A stretch of 45,856 bases of DNA. Source: Candidatus Omnitrophota bacterium. Lineage in GTDB: Bacteria > Omnitrophota > Koll11 > Duberdicusellales > 4484-171. The notes beneath the pieces are model-generated. The model saw nothing but the letters and a program-made list of their open reading frames with translations, made no database searches and was not told where the DNA came from. The translations under genes and the position numbers were made by a program. The stretch is taken from positions 1-45,856 of the forward strand of contig JAUYCY010000033.1 in NCBI GenBank assembly GCA_030692055.1, written 5' to 3'. Positions 30,446-39,340 of this stretch are shown piece by piece (positions within the stretch are counted from its first letter, which is position 1; each line of letters opens with the position of its first letter).

Positions 30446-32746
30446 ATGAGACAGAGATTAAAACTCCACATTAAAGGTATTGTTCAAGGCGTGGGTTTCA
30501 GGCCTTACATCTACAATCTTTCCAAAAAATTTAGTTTAGGTGGATTTGTATTTAACGATTCCCGCGGGGTAGTTGTAGAGGTGGAAGGAGACAACTTAAA
30601 GATTAGAAAATTTATAAACGAGTTAAAAAGTAATCCACCAGCAATTAGTTCCATCGATGCCATAGAAGAAAGACGTCTCTTTGCCAAAGGTGAGAGAAAT
30701 TTTTTTATCAAAGAAAGCATTAGCACAGAGGATAAATTTACCCGTATTTCTTACGACCTTTCTGTATGTTCGGATTGCCTTAAGGAGTTATTTACAAAGA
30801 ATGACCGCCGCTACCTATACCCATTTATAAACTGCATTAATTGCGGCCCTCGTTTTACTATCACCAAAGACATTCCTTACGATAGAGCTAATACCACCAT
30901 GAAAGATTTTACGATGTGTCCTAATTGTGTTAGCGAATACAAAGACCGTTTTCGGCGGAGGTTTCACGCCGAACCTAACGCTTGTTTTGCTTGCGGCCCG
31001 GGCATAGAATTTTCGAGCGAATTTAAGAATTCAAAACATAAAAGCACTACTTTTAAGGATACGCAAGCTATTTTAAAACAAACAGCAGAACTTATATATA
31101 AAGGTAGTATCGTTGCCATAAAAGGAGTGGGAGGATATCATCTTGGCTGCGACGCCAAAAACATAGAAGTTGTTATGAAATTGCGCAGAAGAAAGAACAG
31201 GCCAACAAAGCCCTTCGCTTTAATGGTAGATAGCTTAGAGGCTATAAAAGAATTATGTTTTATGAGCCCCAAAGAGGAAGAGCTTATTATGAGCCCGCGT
31301 AGGCCTATCGTTCTTTTGAAAGTTAAAAAGAGGCTTACTTGGACAGAGGCTATTGCTCCACAACAAAGATATTTAGGCATAATGCTTGCATATACACCCC
31401 TGCATTACCTTATTTTTCATTATCTTCGAAAATATGATAAAAGCCCTATTCTTGTTATGACCTCGGCAAACAAAAAAGATTTTCCCCTGATTAGTGAAGA
31501 AAAGGAACTAGCTGGACTCAGAGGCTACGTCGATTACTTTCTTATGCATAACCGGACTATTTATATGCGCTGTGATGATTCTATTTCCAGGGTTTTTAGA
31601 AATAAAGAAATCATAATAAGAAAAGCAAGAGGCTATACCTCTGATTTTGCGCAGTTTACGCACAAAAAAAATATCTTAGGTTGCGGAGCAGAATTAAAAA
31701 ATACTTTCTCTATAGCAAAAGATAACCATTTAATCACATCTTCGTATATTGGCGACTTAAAAAGCTACAGGAACTATGAATTTTTCTTAAATACCCTCGC
31801 GCATTATCGTAAAGTCTTTAATGTAGAACCAGAAGCGGTAGCTTATGACTACCACCCTAATTATTTATCTACACAATACGCCCTCTCTTTAAAAGATAAA
31901 CAAAAAATTGCGGTGCAACATCACCATGCCCACCTTGCTGCTTGTCTTTTCGAAAATAACATTCAGGGAAAAGTAATAGGGGTGTGTTTTGACGGAGTCG
32001 GCTTAGGGCTGGATAACAATATTTGGGGAGGAGAGTTTTTCATCGCCGATAAAAAAGATTTTCAACGCGCAGGGCATTTTAAGTATTTTGGTTTAATCGG
32101 GCAAGATAAGGCAACCGAGGAGCCAGGCAGAGTTGCATTCTGTCTACTGCACAGTATTTTAGGAGAAAATCTTTTTAATCTCGATATGGAGTTTATTAGA
32201 TTTTTTTCTAAAAAAGAATTGGATATTTTTTTACGGCTAATAAGTAATAAAGAATTTACATTGAGCTCTTCCGCAGGCAGGTTATTTGACGCAGCCGCAA
32301 GTATTCTAAGTATAAAAAACAAAATTACCTATGAAGCAGAAGCAGCAATACTTTTAGAAATGCTTGCCACAGATTATAAAGGTAAAATAATAAATTATGA
32401 ATTTGCTATAGATAAAGAAAATAATTCATATATAGTGGATTGGCAACCAGTCTTTTTGGGATTACTAAATGATATAAAAAAAGGCAAAAGCCACCCCTTT
32501 ATCGCTTATAAGTTTCATTATACTTTTGCTAATATCATCAAAGAAATGTCCAAGATATTGAGAAGAAACTGCGGAATAGACAAAGTAGTTCTATCCGGAG
32601 GAGTATTTCAGAATGCTTTGCTCTTAAGGTTAGCTGTTAAACTACTTGAAAAAGCAAACTTTTCTGTATATTATCACCATAGATTTCCTTTTAATGATGG
32701 AGCAATATCTATAGGGCAAGTAGTTGTAGCAAATGAGAACATATAG
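30446..32746 (+). CDS. hypF: Carbamoyltransferase HypF
   Basis: A 766-residue protein with the full HypF order: acylphosphatase domain (1-90; GIVQGVGFRPYIYNL), zinc-finger-like cysteine pairs (CSDCLKEL; CINCGPRFT; CPNCVSEYKDRFRRRFHAEPNACFACGP), YrdC-like domain (GVGGYHLGCDAKN...RRRKNRPTKPFALM) and Kae1-like carbamoyltransferase domain (VQHHHAHLAACL; GVCFDGVGLGLDNNIWGGEF; VVLSGGVFQNALLL). It makes the thiocarboxamide on HypE that becomes the CN ligand of [NiFe] hydrogenase. It leads a hypF-hypC-hypD run. Confidence 0.97.
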   Translation: MRQRLKLHIKGIVQGVGFRPYIYNLSKKFSLGGFVFNDSRGVVVEVEGDNLKIRKFINELKSNPPAISSIDAIEERRLFAKGERNFFIKESISTEDKFTRISYDLSVCSDCLKELFTKNDRRYLYPFINCINCGPRFTITKDIPYDRANTTMKDFTMCPNCVSEYKDRFRRRFHAEPNACFACGPGIEFSSEFKNSKHKSTTFKDTQAILKQTAELIYKGSIVAIKGVGGYHLGCDAKNIEVVMKLRRRKNRPTKPFALMVDSLEAIKELCFMSPKEEELIMSPRRPIVLLKVKKRLTWTEAIAPQQRYLGIMLAYTPLHYLIFHYLRKYDKSPILVMTSANKKDFPLISEEKELAGLRGYVDYFLMHNRTIYMRCDDSISRVFRNKEIIIRKARGYTSDFAQFTHKKNILGCGAELKNTFSIAKDNHLITSSYIGDLKSYRNYEFFLNTLAHYRKVFNVEPEAVAYDYHPNYLSTQYALSLKDKQKIAVQHHHAHLAACLFENNIQGKVIGVCFDGVGLGLDNNIWGGEFFIADKKDFQRAGHFKYFGLIGQDKATEEPGRVAFCLLHSILGENLFNLDMEFIRFFSKKELDIFLRLISNKEFTLSSSAGRLFDAAASILSIKNKITYEAEAAILLEMLATDYKGKIINYEFAIDKENNSYIVDWQPVFLGLLNDIKKGKSHPFIAYKFHYTFANIIKEMSKILRRNCGIDKVVLSGGVFQNALLLRLAVKLLEKANFSVYYHHRFPFNDGAISIGQVVVANENI

Positions 32747-32779
32747 CAATAGATCGCATAGCGCAAAGTATAAAAACAT

Positions 32780-32813
32780 TTTACGCTATGCGCCATGCGC
32801 TTGGCGCTATGCG
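32780..32813 (+). repeat. Short repeat upstream of hypC
   Basis: TTTACGCTATGCGCCATGCG followed by CTTGGCGCTATGCG; a near-identical copy is at 34722-34755 before the aminotransferase gene. It consists of repeated GCTATGCG/GCCATGCG units with internal complementarity, and each copy lies just upstream of a gene. Confidence 0.65.
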
Positions 32814-32827
32814 TTTTTGGAGGTTTT

Positions 32828-33064
32828 ATGTGTTTAGCTTATCCAATGAGAGTAGAAGAAATTAAGGATACCCGCGCCATTGTCAGCGCAGAAGGAATTA
32901 AGAAAGAAATAAATATAGAGTTTTTAAAAGATGTAAAAATTGGAGATTATGTGATGGTTCATGCCGGTTTCGCTATAGAGAAATTTGATTCTAAAGAAGC
33001 AAAGAAAACAATAGAGTATTTTAAAGAGTATAAAGATGCCTTACGAAAAACTTCTAAGAGATAA
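32828..33064 (+). CDS. hypC: Hydrogenase maturation chaperone HypC
   Basis: A 78-residue protein. The start is ATG 32828, because HypC must begin MCLAYP with Cys2 as an iron/HypD-binding ligand and because GGAGG lies four bases upstream; an in-frame upstream ATG lies in a repeat. The OB-fold segment IGDYVMVHAGFAIEKF is diagnostic. HypC delivers Fe(CN)2CO with HypD to the large subunit. It overlaps hypD by 29 bases. Confidence 0.95.
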   Translation: MCLAYPMRVEEIKDTRAIVSAEGIKKEINIEFLKDVKIGDYVMVHAGFAIEKFDSKEAKKTIEYFKEYKDALRKTSKR

Positions 33065-34124
33065 AAATATAATAAACGCGGCTATCCGTAAAATAGAAGC
33101 CTTGGAAATTGGCCGGCAGCTTAATTTTATGGAGGTTTGCGGCACGCATACTTATACTTTTTTTAGGTTTGGTTTACGAAAAATTATTCCTCCCTATGTA
33201 AATTTAATTTCCGGGCCGGGATGCCCTGTATGCATAACAGAAGATACCTTTATTGATAAAGCAATTATGCTTTGCCAGGATAAAAATAATGTTATTTCTA
33301 CATTTGGTGATTTGATAAGAGTAAAAGGTTCGCAAACATCTTTAGAGGAGGAAAGAGCCAAGGGTGCGCACATAAGTATTGTTTATTCTCCGGCAGAGGC
33401 TTTGGATTTTGCCATAAATAATCCTAAAAAAAGAATTATATTTTTGGGTGTAGGGTTTGAAACTACCACGCCTTTAATTGCCTCTGTGGTAAAAAGCGCG
33501 AAAGAAAAAAAGATAAAAAACTTTTTTCTTCTTTCTTCGCATCGCCTAATACCGCCGGCCATAGAAGCTCTTTGTAGGGACAAAGAAATGAAAATAGACG
33601 GATTTTTATGCCCCGGACACGTTTCGGTAATTATTGGAGAAAAGCCCTACCAGTCGATTGTAACCGAATTTAAGAAAGGGTGTGTAATCTGCGGATTTGA
33701 GCCGTTAGATATGGTTTTATCGATATATATGCTTGCTGTGCAAATAAAAGAAAACAAACCCAAGTTAGAAAATGAATATAAACGTGTAGTCAAACCCGAA
33801 GGTAATCCTATAGCAAGAAAATTGATTTATGAAGTTTTTAAGGTAGAAGATGTGAGCTGGCGCGGTTTTGGTTTGATAGAAAAAAGCGGCTTAATTCTAA
33901 ACGAAGAATATAAAGAATTCGACGCTCAAAAACTGATAAAAAAGGCTACACCAGCCAAAACTAGAGAAAAAACCGGATGTCTTTGCGCAGATGTAGTTAA
34001 GGGTAAAATTAGGCCTTGGCAGTGCCCACAATTTAAGAAGCATTGTTCACCCGATAACCCCTTAGGCCCGTGCATGGTTTCCTTTGAAGGTAGTTGTAAA
34101 ATTTACTATGAATACGGCATGTAA
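33036..34124 (+). CDS. hypD: Hydrogenase maturation protein HypD
   Basis: A 362-residue protein with MEVCGTHT (Cys35), SGPGCPVC (C63 and C66), GVGFETTTP, DGFLCPGHVSVIIG and the C-terminal [4Fe-4S] cysteine set (GCLCADVVKGK...WQCPQFKKHC...GPCMVSFEGSCKIYY). It is the scaffold on which the Fe(CN)2CO unit is built with HypC and HypE. hypE, normally next, is absent; an AsnC-family regulator follows instead, so hypE and the hydrogenase genes must lie elsewhere or be missing. Confidence 0.97.
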   Translation: MPYEKLLRDKNIINAAIRKIEALEIGRQLNFMEVCGTHTYTFFRFGLRKIIPPYVNLISGPGCPVCITEDTFIDKAIMLCQDKNNVISTFGDLIRVKGSQTSLEEERAKGAHISIVYSPAEALDFAINNPKKRIIFLGVGFETTTPLIASVVKSAKEKKIKNFFLLSSHRLIPPAIEALCRDKEMKIDGFLCPGHVSVIIGEKPYQSIVTEFKKGCVICGFEPLDMVLSIYMLAVQIKENKPKLENEYKRVVKPEGNPIARKLIYEVFKVEDVSWRGFGLIEKSGLILNEEYKEFDAQKLIKKATPAKTREKTGCLCADVVKGKIRPWQCPQFKKHCSPDNPLGPCMVSFEGSCKIYYEYGM

Positions 34125-34150
34125 TTTGGTAAAATGTTAAAATGCTAATA

Positions 34151-34224
34151 TTCGCGAATCCAACGCTAATTTACGCGAATAATTCATTCGCGATTATTTG
34201 CGTTAGATTAGCGTAAATTCGCGT
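34151..34224. repeat. Inverted repeats upstream of the AsnC-family gene
   Basis: ATTCGCGAAT, CGCTAATTTACGCGAAT and ATTAGCGTAAATTCGCG: the last two are inverted relative to each other. They lie directly before the Shine-Dalgarno AGGAGG of the regulator. They may be an autoregulatory operator or another short genomic repeat; I cannot tell which. Confidence 0.4.
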
Positions 34225-34237
34225 ATAGGAGGTTAAT

Positions 34238-34720
34238 ATGGATGAAATTCTAGAGATTTTAGAGGCGAATGCAAGAGTTTCTTTAGAAGATTTAGCCAAA
34301 CTTACCGGTAAAAGCAAAAAAGAAATTGATAAGGCGATAAAAAGCTACGAAAAGAAAGGTATTATTGTAAAGTATAAAACCGTAATTAATAAGGAAAGAA
34401 TTAAAGACGGTAACGGCGTGATTGCTTTAATTGAGGTAAGAATAACTCCCCAGAAAGACGTAGGCTTTGATGCGGTAGCGGAAAGGATATATAAATTTCC
34501 TGAGGTAAAGAGCTGTTATCTTCTTTCGGGAACCTACGATTTGCTTTTACTTGTGGAGGGAAAGGATATCCATACTGTATCTAGTTTTGTTTCGGAAAAG
34601 TTAGCGCCTTTAAGCTCTATACGCGGAACAGTTTCTCACTTTATGCTTAAAAAGTATAAAGAAGACGGCGTGATTTTGACAAAAGGGGAAAAGAACCAGC
34701 GGTTAGCAATAACTTATTAA
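34238..34720 (+). CDS. Lrp/AsnC-family transcriptional regulator
   Basis: A 160-residue protein: N-terminal winged HTH (MDEILEILEANARVSLEDLAKLTGKSKKEIDKAIKSYEKKGII), then the RAM/Lrp ligand-sensing domain (VIALIEVRITPQ...AERIYKFPEVKSCYLLSGTYDLLLLVEG). AGGAGG precedes the ATG. It is followed at once by an aminotransferase gene, a common pairing in which the regulator senses an amino acid and controls its neighbour. Confidence 0.92.
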   Translation: MDEILEILEANARVSLEDLAKLTGKSKKEIDKAIKSYEKKGIIVKYKTVINKERIKDGNGVIALIEVRITPQKDVGFDAVAERIYKFPEVKSCYLLSGTYDLLLLVEGKDIHTVSSFVSEKLAPLSSIRGTVSHFMLKKYKEDGVILTKGEKNQRLAITY

Positions 34721-34760
34721 ATTTACGCTATGCGCCATGCGCTTAGCGCTTTGCGAAATC

Positions 34761-35909
34761 ATGATTGCAAAACATATAAAAAACTTAGCTCCGTCAGGCA
34801 TAAGGGAATTTTTTGATTTAGTGCTTGGTATGCCTGAGGTTATTTCTTTAGGCGTAGGAGAGCCGGATTTTATCACTCCTTGGCGCATCCGCGAGAAAGC
34901 TATTACTGCGCTCGAAGATGGCATGACTTCCTATACTTCCAATAAAGGGCTTTTTGTTTTACGTAAAACAATAAGTGATTTCTTTGAAAAGAAATATGCA
35001 CTTAGCTATGATGCCGAAGAAGAAATTTTAATCACCGTAGGCGTAAGCGAGGGTCTGGATTTAGCCTTGCGCGCGATTTTAGAAGCAGGCGATAAAGTAA
35101 TTGTGGTAAGCCCGCATTTTGTAGCATACCCTGCGCTAACAGAAATTGCCGGAGGAAAAGTTCTTTATTTGGTGACTAATGAAGAAGATGGTTTTAAAAT
35201 AGACCTAAAAAAATTAAAAACACTTCTTCGTGAAAATCCTAAAGCGCTAATATTAAACAATCCCTCAAATCCTACAGGTACCGCTTATGATATTGGGGAG
35301 CTAAGAAAAATATGGAATCTTTTAGCTGGTAAACGAACAATTATTATCAGCGATGAGGTATACGATGAGTTAAATTATGAAGGTAAACCTACGCCTTTCG
35401 CTTCTTTAAATAGCCAGGCACGAGAAAGAACTATTACTCTAAACGGTTTTTCTAAAGCTTATGCCATGACCGGCTTTAGAATTGGGTATTCTTGCGCGAA
35501 TAAAGAGATAATTTCCGCGATGACAAAGATTCATTCTTTTTCCATGATGTGCGCTTCGGTAATTTCGCAGGTTGCGGCAGTTGAGGCATTTCGCGCACAG
35601 AAGGAAGTTAGCGAAATGCGCGCGGAATATAAAAGAAGAAGGGATTTTATCGTAAAAGAATTCAATAGGCTTGGACTTACGGTAAGTAAACCCCAGGGGG
35701 CGTTTTACTGTTTCGCTTCCATTAAAAAATTTAAAATTAGCTCTTTAGATTTTGCCAAAAGGCTGCTTTTTGAAGAAAAAGTCGCAGTAGTCCCCGGTAC
35801 GGCGTTTGGTAAAGAATTTGGCTCATATATAAGAATTTCTTATGCTACCAGCTTTGACGAATTGAAAGAAGCAGTTATAAGAATAGAGAAGTTTCTGAAT
35901 AAATTATAG
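34761..35909 (+). CDS. Class I/II PLP-dependent aminotransferase
   Basis: About 382 residues from ATG 34761; an in-frame ATG at 34737 lies in the short repeat and is less likely. Motifs: SLGVGEPDFITPW, TSNKGLFVLRKTI, NNPSNPTGTAY, ISDEVYDELNYEG and the PLP lysine in LNGFSKAYAMTGFRIGY; the substrate carboxylate-binding Arg is in SYIRISYATS. This is the aspartate/aromatic-type branch. The exact amino acid cannot be told. Regulation by the upstream AsnC-type protein is likely. Confidence 0.92.
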   Translation: MIAKHIKNLAPSGIREFFDLVLGMPEVISLGVGEPDFITPWRIREKAITALEDGMTSYTSNKGLFVLRKTISDFFEKKYALSYDAEEEILITVGVSEGLDLALRAILEAGDKVIVVSPHFVAYPALTEIAGGKVLYLVTNEEDGFKIDLKKLKTLLRENPKALILNNPSNPTGTAYDIGELRKIWNLLAGKRTIIISDEVYDELNYEGKPTPFASLNSQARERTITLNGFSKAYAMTGFRIGYSCANKEIISAMTKIHSFSMMCASVISQVAAVEAFRAQKEVSEMRAEYKRRRDFIVKEFNRLGLTVSKPQGAFYCFASIKKFKISSLDFAKRLLFEEKVAVVPGTAFGKEFGSYIRISYATSFDELKEAVIRIEKFLNKL

Positions 35910-35952
35910 AAGCGGATTTCCGCGGATTAACACCAAGTAGCGTAAAATAAAA

Positions 35953-36243
35953 ATGATAAAAACAAAGAAAATCAAGGTTGGTAAAAAATATATTCAGGCC
36001 TTAACAATGCCTCTTCAAAGTAAAAGTCTCGTTGTCTTAAGGGGCAGCCGCGGCTATGTTATGTGCGGTTACCTGAATTTAAAAGCAGCCGATAAATTTA
36101 AAGATGTTGCCATAAAAATTACCGGCGCCTCAAGTATTAACGATGCCCTCAATGCGACAGCTTACTCTTGTAGTGCTTGCGCAAAAAAGATAGGAATCAC
36201 TAAAGGCATTCCTATAAAAGATATCCTCAAGGTTATTGTTTAA
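35953..36243 (+). CDS. DUF1805 (YunC-like) protein
   Basis: A 96-residue protein of the DUF1805 family: LVVLRGSRGYVMCGYLNLKAADKF...AIKIT, then a C-terminal region with YSCSACAKKIGITKGIPIKDIL. The family is widespread in archaea and firmicutes and has no settled function; the fold is small alpha/beta. The cysteines at ~C38, C77 and C80 might bind metal. Only one base separates it from the next gene's ATG. Confidence 0.8.
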   Translation: MIKTKKIKVGKKYIQALTMPLQSKSLVVLRGSRGYVMCGYLNLKAADKFKDVAIKITGASSINDALNATAYSCSACAKKIGITKGIPIKDILKVIV

Positions 36244-36244
36244 A

Positions 36245-38563
36245 ATGAAAAACAATTTAATATTAGTTTTAATTATTTTAAGTTTATCGGGCTGCAGTAA
36301 GACATCGCTTGAGGAGGTCTCTTCGGCATATAAAGAAACCTCCGGGCGTTATGAAAAACTACTAAAATCAAAGCCAACCGATTTAGCGCTACGTTTAAAA
36401 TTAGCGCAATTCTATTACGATTTTAAAGATTTTCAAAGAGTAAAAGAATTACTTAGCGCAAACGATGACATAGCAGCAAGAATTATTTTGGCGAAGGCAC
36501 TTGCGCAGCTTAAAGATTACACGCATGCCTTAGAGATATTTGAAAAGTTAGGAGAAATCGACAACAATGAATATCTTTATCTTTATGCCAAGACTCTAGA
36601 GGCGCAAAATTTATTTCCAAAAGCTGTTTCTGTATATAAAAAAGTAAAACCGCCATTTAAAGAATTAGCCGATGAGCGCCTTAAAAAGATTGGTACAAAA
36701 GTAGAAGAAGGAATGCCGGAGAACATAAAGGCAATAATCAAAGGAGAGGAAAGTTTCCTTTCGCGTATAGATAAAGACGAGGCAGTTATTCTTTTCGTAG
36801 ATGAGGTTATTGAGATTAAAGATAATAACACCTCGGTTGCTACCGTTTACGCGCTAAAGCAGGTGCTTAAAGAAAGAGGTAAAGATTTAGCAGAAGTAGA
36901 GCTTGATTATGACTCTACCGATGAAAGGGTAGAATTAGAATACGCTCGGACCATTACCCCTGATGGCAAAGTTGTTTATGCCGGGGCAGAGAACATCCGC
37001 GATGTGAGCAAATATTTGAACTTTCCCTTATATAGCAATGCACGCGTCCTTATTGTTTCTATGCCATCGGTAGATATTGGTTCAATAATTGAATATAAGG
37101 CAAAAATATACTCCTCTAAGCTTATTAACAATGAAAATTTTAGCTTTGTTTATCATTTACGTGAACCCTTTCCCGTAGGAAAGGCTAACTTTAAACTCGT
37201 TGTTCCCAAAAAAAGTAATGTTAAGATGAAATTCTTCAATGAGAACTATGCTAAAGGGATAAATTTAGCTCCCACAAAAGAAGAATCCGATACGCAGACG
37301 ATATATTCTTGGAAATTTAGCGAGGTACAGCCAATTATTCCTGAAGAAGGTATGCCGCAACTATCTTACGTTAACCCTGCCATAGGTATATCAAACTTTA
37401 ACAGTTGGTCTGACGCATATAAGTGGTGGTATGGTTTATATAAAGACAAAATAGCTTTGAGCGAAGAGATAAAAAACTTCGTTAAAGAGCTTATAAAAGG
37501 CGCCGGTAGTGACCTAGAAAAAGCAAGACGGATCTATGAATTTTGTGCCCAAAATGTGCGTTACGTAGCAGTAGAATACGGCCAAAGCGGACATGAACCG
37601 CACAAAGCGGACGATATATTCCTAAATAGGTATGGTGACTGTAAAGATAAAGCCGTACTTTTGGTGGCAATGCTAAGAGAGGCTGGGTTGTCTGCTTACC
37701 CGGTGCTTATACCTACCCGCGGAATCTACCCTATTACTGAAGATTTTGCAGAAGTCGCCTTTAATCATGCAATAGCGGCGCTTGTATATAAGGATAAGGT
37801 AATTTTTATGGATGGCACTGCCTCTACGGTTTCATTTGGCGATATACCTTTGGATGATCAGGAGAGAAACGTTTTTATCATTTTTGATGACGGCTATAAA
37901 ATTTTGCCTACGCCCGCGACTATCGACAACGCCGCAATATATGAAACCAATATAGCCATTGATAGTAACGAAGATGCATTAATAGAGCGAAAAATAACAA
38001 CCACAGGTTTTTTTGCTTCCGCTCAGCGTTATTATCTTAAGTACACACACCCTCAGGCGATAGAAGATAATATTAAAGAAAAAATGGTTAGGATAAGCCC
38101 TTTCTCAAAATTGGTTGATTACAGGATAGAGAATGTCGATGATTTTACAAAGACGCCGTTATTGAGATACAGTTTTCAGGCAAAGAAATTTCTGAATCCC
38201 GCAAATAATTTACGGGTTATACCGTTAGTCGATGATATAGATATAGATACTTCTTACGCAGGCAAAGAGGAAAGAAATTTTCCTATAGACTTTGGTGGAA
38301 TTTTTGGAAAAATCTCAAAAACGAGAATAAAATTACCAGCTAACCTAAAAGTTAAATTCCTCCCCAAAAATCGCGAATTTGATACGTTATGGTTTAATTT
38401 TAAATCAAGCTATGCCGAAATCGGCGATACAATAGAGCTATGCAAAGAATTTAAAGCAAAAAAAAGATTTGTTGAAATTAATGAGTATAAAGAATTTAAA
38501 AAGAGCCTAGAAGAAGTTTTCTATCTTTTGAAGGAAGAAGTTATTTTAGAAAAGTTGCAATAA
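36245..38563 (+). CDS. Lipoprotein with DUF3857 and transglutaminase-like domains
   Basis: A 772-residue protein. Lipoprotein signal MKNNLILVLIILSLSGC (lipidated Cys17). TPR-like helices cover ~25-150 (LRLKLAQFYYDFKDFQRVKELL). DUF3857 follows (~190-380; YARTITPDGKVVYAG...IEYKAKIYSS), then a transglutaminase core with catalytic set RYGDCKDKAVLL (Cys), AFNHAIAAL (His) and FMDGTAS (Asp), and a C-terminal DUF3858-type beta domain. Family members are periplasmic, of unsettled function, possibly envelope or peptide crosslinking/hydrolysis. An upstream TTG is in frame but has no advantage. Confidence 0.85.
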   Translation: MKNNLILVLIILSLSGCSKTSLEEVSSAYKETSGRYEKLLKSKPTDLALRLKLAQFYYDFKDFQRVKELLSANDDIAARIILAKALAQLKDYTHALEIFEKLGEIDNNEYLYLYAKTLEAQNLFPKAVSVYKKVKPPFKELADERLKKIGTKVEEGMPENIKAIIKGEESFLSRIDKDEAVILFVDEVIEIKDNNTSVATVYALKQVLKERGKDLAEVELDYDSTDERVELEYARTITPDGKVVYAGAENIRDVSKYLNFPLYSNARVLIVSMPSVDIGSIIEYKAKIYSSKLINNENFSFVYHLREPFPVGKANFKLVVPKKSNVKMKFFNENYAKGINLAPTKEESDTQTIYSWKFSEVQPIIPEEGMPQLSYVNPAIGISNFNSWSDAYKWWYGLYKDKIALSEEIKNFVKELIKGAGSDLEKARRIYEFCAQNVRYVAVEYGQSGHEPHKADDIFLNRYGDCKDKAVLLVAMLREAGLSAYPVLIPTRGIYPITEDFAEVAFNHAIAALVYKDKVIFMDGTASTVSFGDIPLDDQERNVFIIFDDGYKILPTPATIDNAAIYETNIAIDSNEDALIERKITTTGFFASAQRYYLKYTHPQAIEDNIKEKMVRISPFSKLVDYRIENVDDFTKTPLLRYSFQAKKFLNPANNLRVIPLVDDIDIDTSYAGKEERNFPIDFGGIFGKISKTRIKLPANLKVKFLPKNREFDTLWFNFKSSYAEIGDTIELCKEFKAKKRFVEINEYKEFKKSLEEVFYLLKEEVILEKLQ

Positions 38564-38577
38564 AATAGGGGTGGTTA

Positions 38578-38952
38578 ATGCAGAAAAGTAAGAAAAAAGA
38601 TTTTGAAATAAAATTTTATGAAGGTTTACTTGAAAAAAAACCAAACTTTGTCGAAGCGCTTATTTCACTAGGCGATGCTTATACGCGTAAGGGTTTTTAC
38701 CAAGAAGGTTTAGAGGTTGACAGGAAATTAACTAAGCTAAAACCGGAAGATCCCATTGTGCACTATAATTTTTCCTGCAGCCTTTCATTAGTGGAAGAGG
38801 TAGAACAGGCACTTAAAGAGCTAAAAAAGGCAGTTCTTTTAGGCTATGACGATTTTGACTATATTCTCAGAGACTGCGATTTAGAAAATTTAAGGAAACA
38901 CCCGCAGTTTAAAGACTTTTTTGAGAAAATAAAAAGAATAGAAAAATCCTAA
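38578..38952 (+). CDS. Small TPR-repeat protein
   Basis: A 124-residue protein with TPR units (FVEALISLGDAYTRKGFYQEGLEVDRKLTKLKPEDPIVHYNFSCSL) and a C-terminal LLGYDDFDYILRDCDLENLRKHPQFKDFF segment common in bacterial TPR proteins that end on a DxxLxxLRxxPxF motif. A GGGGTGG ribosome-binding-like stretch precedes the ATG. Cytosolic; protein-protein interaction role inferred. It is co-transcribed with the lipoprotein gene. Confidence 0.75.
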   Translation: MQKSKKKDFEIKFYEGLLEKKPNFVEALISLGDAYTRKGFYQEGLEVDRKLTKLKPEDPIVHYNFSCSLSLVEEVEQALKELKKAVLLGYDDFDYILRDCDLENLRKHPQFKDFFEKIKRIEKS

Positions 38953-38996
38953 CTACACCCGTTATTTTAACCCCCAAAAATTTATGGAGAAAGATT

Positions 38997-39340
38997 TAAC
39001 CCAAAATTTACATTAGGAAATGCTTAAGCAATTAAACTTATTCAAAGCCACAAAGTTACACAATAACCTTTTTCATCAAAAGAAAGCAATGCAAATTTTG
39101 CCTTCGGCAGCTCTAATTTTACAGAGGAAACAAATCCATTGTGGTAAAAGTTTGTTATATAGTTTGTTTACTTTATTCAAAAAATCAGTAGGTTACAGTA
39201 AAATTAGGGCTGGGTTTCCGCCGAAGGCGGACCCGCCTCAGGCTGGGAACCCAGCCCTTTATTCCTACGAATGAATTTCTTCTTATGAGAATAAAGGGCT
39301 GCCCTTTAGGAGAATTTTTCAAATGGAAAATTCAGGTTTA
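38997..39340 (-). repeat. MITE-like repeat family M, inverted copy overlapping M20 gene start
   Basis: Reverse orientation relative to 15481. Ends TAACCCAAAATTTA (38997) and AAAATTCAGGTTTA (39340). It holds hairpin AGCCCTTTATT...AATAAAGGGCT, a GGGCTGGGTT...AACCCAGCCC stem with an inserted GCCGAAGGCGGACCCGCCTC, and the GTAAAATTAGGG arm. The right end contains the ATG at 39323 and first six codons of the peptidase gene. Another TIR-like TAACCCCCAAAAATTTA lies at 38968. Confidence 0.75.

Noticed and set aside
39020..39274. An 84-residue frame upstream of the M20 gene
   Set aside because: Lies entirely inside an M repeat and translates its palindromes.
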